DNA of 7,633 nucleotides. Origin: DASWRT01 sp036403035 (GTDB taxonomy: Bacteria > Pseudomonadota > Alphaproteobacteria > ATCC43930 > CGMCC-115725). The notes below the pieces were generated by a model. The model searched no databases, was not told where the DNA came from, and saw only the letters and a program-made list of their open reading frames with translations. Every line of letters starts with the position of its first letter. Within the stretch, counting starts at the first letter, position 1. The DNA lies in the NCBI GenBank assembly GCA_036403035.1, contig DASWRT010000487.1, positions 1 through 7,633 on the forward strand, in the 5' to 3' direction. Made by a program: the position numbers and the translations under genes. This document shows positions 1-5,313 of this stretch, piece by piece.

Positions 1-74
1 AGCAATGGACGTTCTACAAGCGCGACGAGGCGCGGATCGCTGAGATCAAGCGAACGATCGCGGAGGTCATCTGA
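1..74 (+). CDS. C-terminal end of an unrecognised protein (partial)
   Basis: The frame ending in the TGA at 72-74 is open back to the left edge of the window and gives 23 residues, beginning QWTFYKRDEA and ending KRTIAEVI. The end is charged and reads as an amphipathic helix. Codon use (GAG, ATC, GCG, GTC) matches the neighbouring genes, which supports real coding. I do not recognise the family from so short a tail. Its stop lies inside the last codons of the convergent glycosyltransferase gene: the two stops (TCA at 67-69 read on the minus strand, TGA at 72-74) overlap tail-to-tail by 8 bases. The frame could still be a chance opening, but the sharp stop exactly where the next gene ends makes a true gene end likely. 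Confidence 0.6.
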   Translation, partial: QWTFYKRDEARIAEIKRTIAEVI

Positions 75-1404
75 CCTGAACCTCTCGGGCGCGCCGCGGC
101 GACCGGACGGCGCCGGTTCCGATCATGTCCTCGATCAGGGCGACGGCCACCTTGAGGCCATCTTCGGCGCGGATCGCCTTGCCGAGCTGCGCGGCGCGGA
201 CGCGCATGGCCGTGTCCGTCGTGACGCGGCGGAGCGACGCCGCGAGCGCTTCCGCCGTCACGCGGCGGCGCGGCAGCGGCGGCGGGGCGGCCCCGAGTGC
301 GGCGAGGCGCGCACCCCAGAAGCTCTGATCGCCGAGCACCGGCAGCACGATGGAGGGGATGCCGGCGCGCAGCGCCGCGGCGGTGGTCCCCGCGCCGCCA
401 TGATGGACCGCCGCCGCCATGCGCGGCAGCAGACGGTCGTGCGGCGCTTCCTCGATCATGATGACCGTCTCCGGCAAGCCGGCGTCGCCGCCGACGCCCG
501 AGCATGAGAGGCCGCCCCAGCCGGCGGCGAGCACGGCGCGCAATCCGCCGGCCTCCTTGAGCGCCTGCAGCACGAGGGCCGTCGTCTCCCGCGGGTCGTC
601 CGCCGCTCCCATGCTGCCGAATCCGACATAGACCGGCGGCGGCCCCGCCGCGAGAAAGGCTTCGAGTTCCGGCGGCGTCCGCCACTCCGGATCGTCGAGG
701 AACCAGTAGCCGGTCACGCGGCATTGCGGCGGCCAGTCGGCGGGACGGGGTACGACCGAGGGGCTGAATCCGAACAGCGCCAGCGGCCCGCGGCGATTGA
801 TCGCGTCGACCGGCGCTGGCAGGACCGGCCAGGGCCGCAGGCCGAGCAGCCGCCGCCGCGCCTCGTTCGTACCGGGCCGCAGCGCCAGCCAGAACAGTTC
901 GCCGACCAGCCGGTGCGATATCCGGTTCGCCCAGCCCGGCAGCCTGAACGGCGGCTGCGGGATCAGCGCGCTGGGGAAGTCGCGGGTCGGCGGCAGCGGC
1001 TGGAGATACGTCTGTATCAGCGGCACGCCGCTCTTCTCGGCCACCGACGCGCCGAAGAACGCAGCGCCATCGCCGGTCAGGATCGCGTCCGCGCCGCGGC
1101 AAGCGGCCAGCCCTTCCTCGCCCCAGCGTAGCGCCAGATCGCGGCCGACCTTGAAGAAGCTGCGGGCGAGCGCGACCGGGTTGCGGCCCTGCTCGAACAC
1201 CAGCTTCCGCTCGGCCTGGAGCAGGCTGCGGATGTCGCCTGAAACCGGCACATGCTCCACCCCGCCGGCCAGCCGCATCAGCGGCGCGAACCCGCGGTCG
1301 GCGACGATGCGTATTTCGTGCCCGGCGCGGGCGAGCGCGCCGCCGAGCGCCGCGAAGGGCTGCACATCGCCGCGCGATCCGGGGGCGAGGACGGTAATAC
1401 GCAT
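67..1404 (-). CDS. UGT/GT1-type glycosyltransferase (YjiC/MGT-like)
   Basis: This 445-residue protein is a GT-B fold glycosyltransferase of the family of sterol glucosyltransferases, macrolide glycosyltransferases and flavonoid UGTs. Such enzymes transfer a sugar from an NDP-sugar to a lipid or small-molecule acceptor. The N-terminus reads MRITVLAPGSRGDVQPF, the typical acceptor-domain loop 'GSRGDVQP' of this family. The C-terminal donor-binding half has VYVGFGSM, then HHGGAGT with His335, then GDQSFWG with Asp359 and Gln360, the usual sugar-contacting pair. No signal peptide or membrane helix is evident, so it is probably cytoplasmic. I chose the ATG at 1404; the TTG just before it is less likely. 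No clear Shine-Dalgarno is seen. The AraC-family gene lies 78 bases upstream on the same strand and may share its transcript or control it. The acceptor cannot be read from the sequence. Family assignment is firm, substrate unknown. Confidence 0.9.
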   Translation of the reverse strand: MRITVLAPGSRGDVQPFAALGGALARAGHEIRIVADRGFAPLMRLAGGVEHVPVSGDIRSLLQAERKLVFEQGRNPVALARSFFKVGRDLALRWGEEGLAACRGADAILTGDGAAFFGASVAEKSGVPLIQTYLQPLPPTRDFPSALIPQPPFRLPGWANRISHRLVGELFWLALRPGTNEARRRLLGLRPWPVLPAPVDAINRRGPLALFGFSPSVVPRPADWPPQCRVTGYWFLDDPEWRTPPELEAFLAAGPPPVYVGFGSMGAADDPRETTALVLQALKEAGGLRAVLAAGWGGLSCSGVGGDAGLPETVIMIEEAPHDRLLPRMAAAVHHGGAGTTAAALRAGIPSIVLPVLGDQSFWGARLAALGAAPPPLPRRRVTAEALAASLRRVTTDTAMRVRAAQLGKAIRAEDGLKVAVALIEDMIGTGAVRSPRRAREVQVR

Positions 1405-1482
1405 CAAACCGGTGACGGCTGCGTCCGAAAGAGTGGGTGGCGAGGGCGAGCCTCTCGCGTACCTGTCAACGCGCCAACGCTC

Positions 1483-2355
1483 TTACCGTCCCGCTGCCGT
1501 CAGGGCGCGGGCGAACTGTCCCGGCGTGATTCCGAACGCGCCCTTGAACCGCTTCGTCAGGTGGCTCTGGTCGGCGAAGCCGGTCGCTGCGGCAATTTCG
1601 GCCGCAGGCTCGCCGGCGGCGAGGAGCCGCTTCGCTTCGGCGAGGCGAAGCTGGAGCCGATAGGCGTGAGGCGGCAGCCCGTAGCGCTGCCGGAACAGGC
1701 GGGCCAAATGAAAGCGGCTCAACCCGGCGACAACGGCAAGGTGGTCGGCAGAGATGTCGGCGGCCAGGTCGGCGTGCAGAAAGTCGCGTACGCGCTCGAT
1801 CGCCGAGGCGCTGCTACCACGCAGTACCGCGGCCGCCTTTCCTGCGCGGCCGGCGTCGTACCGCATCGCCAGCGGCACGAGCAGATCGGCGACATAGGCG
1901 TCTCGCTCCAGCGCGGGCGTTCCCCGTTCCGCTAGGGCGCGGCCCAGCACGATAACGGCACGCGCAATGGCCGCGTCGCGGATCAGCGGCTCGCGGAAGA
2001 ATGGCAGGCGGCTGCCGGCGGCGCTCCGGACTCCGTCATTCGCATCCTCAAGCACGTCCCGTATCGCGTCGGGACGGATGTAGATCATCCGGTAGGTGAA
2101 GCCTTCTGCGGCACCCGACTGACCGTCGTGCGGATCGTCGGGATTGAAGGCCATGACCGTGCCGAGAGTGCTGGCATGGGCGGCGCCGCGGCAGGTGAAG
2201 GTCTGAACGCCGCTCTCGGTGACGCCGACCGCATAGCCGTCGTGGCTGTGCCGGTCGTAGACGTGGTCGGCATAATGGGCGTGCAGGCATTCGACCCGGT
2301 GGTCGGCGGCGACCGCATACCGTGTCCATTCCGCCGGTGCAACTGTCGAAGGCAT
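1483..2355 (-). CDS. AraC-family transcriptional regulator with N-terminal cupin domain
   Basis: This 290-residue cytoplasmic DNA-binding regulator has the AraC-binding/AraC-HTH layout. Residues about 10-100 look like a small cupin ligand-binding domain: 'DRHSHDGYAVG' with His36 and His38, and later 'FNPDDPHDGQ', are typical. Residues about 188-287 form the double helix-turn-helix: the first recognition region is near 'LAVVAGLSRFHLARLFRQ', the second near 'ATGFADQSHLTKRFK', followed by the closing 'GITPGQFARAL'. The frame is open further upstream, but I chose the ATG at 2355: on the minus strand AGGTGGGG precedes it at good spacing, and the protein then has normal family length. The longer start would run through the divergent promoter region into the DUF2000 gene. 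It stands between a glycosyltransferase gene (downstream, same strand) and a divergent DUF2000 gene. By the usual habit of the family it probably controls one or both and perhaps itself. The inducer is unknown. Confidence 0.92.
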   Translation of the reverse strand: MPSTVAPAEWTRYAVAADHRVECLHAHYADHVYDRHSHDGYAVGVTESGVQTFTCRGAAHASTLGTVMAFNPDDPHDGQSGAAEGFTYRMIYIRPDAIRDVLEDANDGVRSAAGSRLPFFREPLIRDAAIARAVIVLGRALAERGTPALERDAYVADLLVPLAMRYDAGRAGKAAAVLRGSSASAIERVRDFLHADLAADISADHLAVVAGLSRFHLARLFRQRYGLPPHAYRLQLRLAEAKRLLAAGEPAAEIAAATGFADQSHLTKRFKGAFGITPGQFARALTAAGR

Positions 2356-2485
2356 CGCGCCCCACCTCATTCGCCGTGCGGCCGTCGCCGTCCGGCCAGC
2401 CCTCCGAGAGCACGGAAATACAATCCGGTGCTCGGCCGGCACCCTAACATTCCGCCGCATTGTCAAACAGGCGAGGACGGGTAAT
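2356..2485. promoter_or_regulatory. Divergent promoter region between the AraC-family gene and the DUF2000 gene
   Basis: These 130 bases separate two divergent start codons and must hold promoters for both. Read on the minus strand there is an exact TTGACA hexamer at 2466-2461. No good -10 hexamer stands at 17 bases from it; the nearest AT-containing candidates are TAGGGT at a short 14-base spacing and TTGTAT further on. On the plus strand TAACAT at 2445-2450 could serve as a -10 for the DUF2000 gene but lacks a clear -35. The region is visibly richer in A/T than its surroundings around 2411-2426 and 2444-2466. Hexamers are seen directly; promoter function is inferred. Confidence 0.45.
2427..2443. 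promoter_or_regulatory. Inverted repeat GGTGC-N7-GCACC, candidate operator
   Basis: A perfect 5-base inverted repeat, GGTGC at 2427-2431 and GCACC at 2439-2443, has a 7-base centre (TCGGCCG). It begins 17 bases beyond the minus-strand TTGACA, so it covers the place where the -10 element of the AraC gene's promoter would lie. A protein bound here could block that promoter and affect the divergent one. AraC proteins more often bind direct or imperfect repeats of longer half-sites, and short GC palindromes are common in DNA of this composition, so confidence is low. Confidence 0.3.
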
Positions 2486-2896
2486 ATGCGGTTCGAGACG
2501 AAGATTGCCGTGGTGCTGCGCGAGAATCTGCCGGCATGGCAGAAGCTGAACGTCACCGCCTTCACGGTGAGCGGCGTCGCCGCGACCGATCCCACCACGG
2601 TCGGCGAGGATTACGAGGACGCCTCCGGCAACCGCTACCTCCCGATGTTCCGTCAGCCGGTGCTCGTCTTCGCCGGGTCGGCCGAGAAGGTGCGCGCCGC
2701 CTACGACCGTGCGCAGGAACGCGGCGTCCGGCTCGCGATCTTCACCGAGGAGCTGTTCGGCACAGGATACGACGAGGCAAACCGCGCCGCGGTGAAGGCG
2801 GTCCCGTCGGCGGCGCTGCGCATCGTCGGCATGGCCCTGCGCGACGACCGCAAGACAGTCGACAAGATCCTGAAGGGCCTGTCGCTGCACGGCTGA
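2486..2896 (+). CDS. DUF2000 family protein
   Basis: This 136-residue protein matches what I remember of the DUF2000 family in length and pattern. It opens with 'MRFETKIAVVLRENLPAWQ', has a central 'YLPMFRQPVLVFAG', then 'GVRLAIFTEELFGTGYDEAN', and ends 'LRIVGMALRDDRKTVDKIL'. Family structures are, from memory, of the peptidyl-tRNA hydrolase 2 fold, but no biochemical function is established and I assign none. There is no signal peptide or membrane helix, so it is probably cytoplasmic. The ATG at 2486 is preceded by GAGGACGG at 2473-2480. It is divergent from the AraC-family gene, an arrangement that suggests control by that regulator. The next gene on the same strand (rlpA) begins 84 bases later after two hairpins, so it is probably transcribed alone. 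Confidence 0.82.
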   Translation: MRFETKIAVVLRENLPAWQKLNVTAFTVSGVAATDPTTVGEDYEDASGNRYLPMFRQPVLVFAGSAEKVRAAYDRAQERGVRLAIFTEELFGTGYDEANRAAVKAVPSAALRIVGMALRDDRKTVDKILKGLSLHG

Positions 2897-2904
2897 GCGC
2901 GATG

Positions 2905-2920
2905 CCGCCGGCCCCGGCGG
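2905..2920 (+). terminator. GC hairpin just after the DUF2000 stop, possible terminator
   Basis: CCGCCG at 2905-2910 pairs perfectly with CGGCGG at 2915-2920 around a GCCC loop, starting 8 bases after the TGA of the DUF2000 gene. Position and strength suit transcript ending or 3'-end protection. No T-run follows (the next bases are TGGAACG), so it is not a classic intrinsic terminator. Confidence 0.35.
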
Positions 2921-2935
2921 TGGAACGCGGCGCCG

Positions 2936-2955
2936 GTCTCCGCCGTTTCGGAGAC
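2936..2955 (+). promoter_or_regulatory. Perfect 7-bp hairpin upstream of the rlpA-like gene
   Basis: GTCTCCG at 2936-2942 pairs exactly with CGGAGAC at 2949-2955 around the 6-base loop CCGTTT. It lies 25 bases before the TTG start and just before the AGGTG ribosome site at 2971-2975. It could be a second part of a DUF2000 terminator, a leader structure of the downstream mRNA, or a dyad operator. No T-run follows. The pairing is seen; the role is undecided. Confidence 0.35.
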
Positions 2956-2980
2956 GTGGATCTAACGCTGAGGTGCAGTC

Positions 2981-3448
2981 TTGAACCGAAAGCTTCTACT
3001 GCTTGCCGCATCGTTCGTCGCGCTGCCGGTCGCCGGCGTTCTCGCCGACGACGAGCCCGTCCTTCAGCAGCAGGGCGGGGCGTCGTACTACGCCGACAAG
3101 TTCCACGGACGGAAGACCGCCACCGGCGAGACCTTCAGCCAGAACAAGATGACGGCCGCGTCGCGCGACCTGCCGCTCGGCACCCATGTCACCGTCACCA
3201 ACCAGGAAAACGGGAAGTCGGTGGACGTCAAGGTCAACGACCGCGGTCCCTATGCCGACGGCCGCGTCATCGACCTGTCGAAGAAGGCGGCCGAAAAGCT
3301 CGACATGAAGCACGATGGCGTCGCGCCGGTCACCGTCGAGGCGCGTCCGTCGGCTCAGCCCACCGAGGAACTGAAGCAGGCCGTCGAGGAGAAGGCGACC
3401 GGGGCGGCGACCCAGGAGCCGCCGGCGCAGGAATCGAGCGACGAATAA
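2981..3448 (+). CDS. rlpA: RlpA-like double-psi beta-barrel protein, secreted, no SPOR domain
   Basis: This 155-residue envelope protein belongs to the RlpA family; Pseudomonas RlpA is a septal lytic transglycosylase acting on peptidoglycan without stem peptides. Residues 1-22 are a signal peptide (MNRK, then a Leu/Ala core) with a likely cut after VLA before Asp23. There is no lipobox cysteine, so export is to the periplasm. Residues about 33-110 are the barrel: 'GGASYYADKFHGRKTATGE', 'MTAASRDLPLGT', 'VNDRGPY' with Asp87, 'GRVIDLSKKAAEKL'. Residue 61 is Ser where Pseudomonas RlpA has the catalytic-site His131, while Asp87 keeps the position of Asp157. Related alphaproteobacterial proteins commonly show 'TAAS' too, so activity is uncertain. 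After the barrel comes an acidic Glu/Ala/Pro tail of about 40 residues instead of the SPOR domain of larger RlpA proteins. The start is TTG at 2981 with AGGTG at 2971-2975; it gives an intact signal peptide. Confidence 0.88.
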   Translation: MNRKLLLLAASFVALPVAGVLADDEPVLQQQGGASYYADKFHGRKTATGETFSQNKMTAASRDLPLGTHVTVTNQENGKSVDVKVNDRGPYADGRVIDLSKKAAEKLDMKHDGVAPVTVEARPSAQPTEELKQAVEEKATGAATQEPPAQESSDE

Positions 3449-3488
3449 CGGCGCCGGTCGTCCGCTCCCAGTTATCCGTTCAGGGCCG

Positions 3489-3504
3489 CTCGTTCCCTCG
3501 TTCC
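3489..3504 (+). repeat. Tandem 8-base repeat (CTCGTTCC twice)
   Basis: CTCGTTCC stands at 3489-3496 and again directly at 3497-3504, in the 90-base space between the convergent rlpA-like and aidB genes. It is followed by a weak hairpin, CAACG (3509-3513) with CGTTG (3517-3521) around GCG, which might help end transcripts from both sides but has no T-run. Two copies of 8 bases can arise by slippage and need have no function. Confidence 0.5.
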
Positions 3505-3538
3505 TTCGCAACGGCGCGTTGTCGCCGCTTTCCGCTGG

Positions 3539-5188
3539 TCAGATCGCCGCCGCCGGCCACGCCCGCGTCAGGATCGTGCGATGGTCGGCCTTGCCGGTCG
3601 CCGTGCCGAACGCCAGACCGCCCGCCTCGCCGTCGAGCCGCGCCGCGCAGAACGCGTCGGCGACGGCGGCCGGCGCGTGGCGGACCAGCAGCGCCGCCTG
3701 GAGCGCCAGCGCGATCCGCTCGACGAGGAGCCGGCCGTTCGCCTCGAGATCGCCCGGCGCGGCGAGCGCCTGATCGAGCGCGTCGAGACGGCGGTCCAGC
3801 CGCCGGTCGGCGCCTCGCGCCGCCGCCAGTTCGGCGCGCAGCGCCTCGACGGCGTGCGGCTCGCGCTGCATCGCGCGGGCGACGTCGAGGCACATCACGT
3901 TCGCCGACCCTTCCCATATCCCGTTCAGCGGCGCCTCGCGGTAGAGCCGCGCGACCGGCCCGTCCTCGACGTAGCCGCCGCCGCCGAGGCATTCCATCGC
4001 CTCGCAGACGGCCGGCGCGGTGCGCTTGCAGATCCAGTATTTCGCGATCGCCGTGCCGATCCGGGCCAGCGCCCGCTCGCCTTCCTCGACGCCGTCATAG
4101 GCGCGGCCGAGCCGCAGCACCAACGCCATTGCCGCCTCGGATTCGAGCGCGAGGTCGGCGAGCACGGCGCGCATCAGCGGCTGGTCGATCAGCCGGCGCT
4201 GGAAGGCGGTCCGGTGCGCCGCGTGGTGCAGCGCGTGGACGAGCGCATGGCGGATCAGCGCGGCCGAGCCGATCGTGCAGTCGAGCCGGGTATGGTGGAT
4301 CATCCGGATGATCGTCGGCACGCCGCGGCCTTCTTCGCCGACCATGCGCGCCCAGGTGCCGTCGTACTCGATCTCGCTCGACGCGTTCGAATGGTTGCCG
4401 AGCTTCTCCTTGAGCCGCTGGATCAGGATCCGGTTGCGCGTGCCGTCCGGCCGCCAGCGCGGCACGAGGAAGCAGGAAAGCTCGCCGCGCTCGGTGTAGG
4501 CGAGGCTGAAGAACGCGTCCGACATCGGCGCCGAGCAGAACCATTTGTGGCCGGTCAGCTCGTACTCGCCGCCGGGCCCGCCCGCGCCGATGGGGCGCGC
4601 CCTGGTCGTGTTGGCGCGCACGTCCGATCCGCCTTGCTTCTCGGTCAGCGCCATGCCGATCGTGACGCCGGTCTTCCGCTCGGCCGGCAGGCTGCGCCGG
4701 TCGTAGCGCCGCGACAGGATGCGCGGCATCCATTCGGCGGCGATCTCCGGATGCTGCGCCATCAGCGGGACCGCGGCATAGGTCATCGTGATCGGACAGG
4801 CGACGCCGTTCTCCGCCTCGTTGAAGAGGTAGTAGAGCCCGGTGCGGCCTGCCTGCCCGCCCTTGCCCTTCTCGTCCCAGCACAGGGCGTGCATTCCCTC
4901 GCCGATGCCCCACGCCATCAGTTCGTGATAGGCGGGGTGGTACTCGACCTCATCGATACGGTGGCCGTAGCGGTCGACGGGGCGGAACTCCGGCGCGTGG
5001 CGGTTCGCGTCCCGCGCCCAGCCGATCACCCGCGCCGATCCGACCGCCGCGCCCAGCGAGCGGGCGCGCTCGACGGCCCAGCCGGCGCCCTCCCGCCGCA
5101 TCGCCTCCGCCAGCGCCCGGTCGAGGTCGAAGGCGTTGTAGTCCTCGAGCGGCGGCGGCTGGTTCGTCACCTCGTGCGTCGCGGCCAT
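3539..5188 (-). CDS. aidB: AidB-type acyl-CoA dehydrogenase (DNA alkylation response family)
   Basis: This 549-residue flavoprotein matches AidB, close to the 541 residues of the E. coli protein. AidB has an acyl-CoA dehydrogenase fold with FAD, weak isovaleryl-CoA dehydrogenase activity, and binds DNA; in E. coli it is induced by alkylating agents through Ada. The N-terminus 'EVTNQPPPLEDYNAFDLD' is typical of AidB. The flavin-site segment is 'GMALTEKQGGSDVRAN' with Thr182 and Ser188, followed by 'LTGHKWFCSAPMSDAF'. The family base lies in 'LYREAPLNGIWEGS': Glu426 falls where E. coli has Glu425. 'ECLGGGGYVED' and 'MCLDVARAM' also fit. The ATG at 5188 has a perfect AGGAGG at 5200-5195 with 6-base spacing, implying strong translation. 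It is divergent from the permease gene and convergent with the rlpA-like gene, so transcribed alone. I see no recognisable Ada box upstream, so the alkylation link is from the family only. Confidence 0.93.
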   Translation of the reverse strand: MAATHEVTNQPPPLEDYNAFDLDRALAEAMRREGAGWAVERARSLGAAVGSARVIGWARDANRHAPEFRPVDRYGHRIDEVEYHPAYHELMAWGIGEGMHALCWDEKGKGGQAGRTGLYYLFNEAENGVACPITMTYAAVPLMAQHPEIAAEWMPRILSRRYDRRSLPAERKTGVTIGMALTEKQGGSDVRANTTRARPIGAGGPGGEYELTGHKWFCSAPMSDAFFSLAYTERGELSCFLVPRWRPDGTRNRILIQRLKEKLGNHSNASSEIEYDGTWARMVGEEGRGVPTIIRMIHHTRLDCTIGSAALIRHALVHALHHAAHRTAFQRRLIDQPLMRAVLADLALESEAAMALVLRLGRAYDGVEEGERALARIGTAIAKYWICKRTAPAVCEAMECLGGGGYVEDGPVARLYREAPLNGIWEGSANVMCLDVARAMQREPHAVEALRAELAAARGADRRLDRRLDALDQALAAPGDLEANGRLLVERIALALQAALLVRHAPAAVADAFCAARLDGEAGGLAFGTATGKADHRTILTRAWPAAAI

Positions 5189-5313
5189 GCCGTTCCTCCT
5201 ATTGCCCGACTCCTTCGATCCGGGGGAGCCGATCCGCCGCCAGTGTAACGCATTGCCGCAGCGTTCCGCCGAAGATCTACCGCCGGATCCGCGTTCTATG
5301 ATTAGAGTAGGGC
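5189..5313. promoter_or_regulatory. Divergent promoter region between aidB and the permease gene
   Basis: These 125 bases hold the upstream signals of both genes. The aidB ribosome site AGGAGG (minus strand, 5200-5195) is clear. A TACACT hexamer on the minus strand (5247-5242) could be an aidB -10 but no good -35 stands 16-18 bases away. On the plus strand TATGAT at 5297-5302 resembles a -10, but it is only 11 bases before the ATG at 5314, which would leave almost no leader. The permease ribosome site is weak (GAGTAGGG). Promoter function is inferred from position only. Confidence 0.35.

Noticed and set aside
14..1102. A 362-codon minus-strand frame within the glycosyltransferase region.
   Set aside because: It is a shifted frame of the glycosyltransferase; the true frame carries all the family motifs.
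2356..2598. A possible 81-residue N-terminal extension of the AraC-family regulator.
   Set aside because: It would overlap the DUF2000 coding region and its promoter, has no domain-like pattern, and the ATG at 2355 has a good ribosome site and gives normal family length.
2536..4311. A 591-codon plus-strand frame running through DUF2000, rlpA and part of aidB.
   Set aside because: It is out of frame with three well-supported genes and its translation is an Arg-rich low-complexity string typical of shifted frames in GC-rich DNA.
3581..5248. A 555-codon open frame on the plus strand opposite aidB.
   Set aside because: The product is Arg/Ala/Asp/Pro-rich with no recognisable motif and no ribosome site, while the opposite strand encodes a clear AidB. 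Long antisense frames are expected where third positions are nearly all G or C.
5189..5313. An Ada-box search upstream of aidB, to support alkylation-induced control.
   Set aside because: I saw no convincing match to the E. coli Ada sites; GCAAT-like fragments near 5251-5258 are too short to claim.
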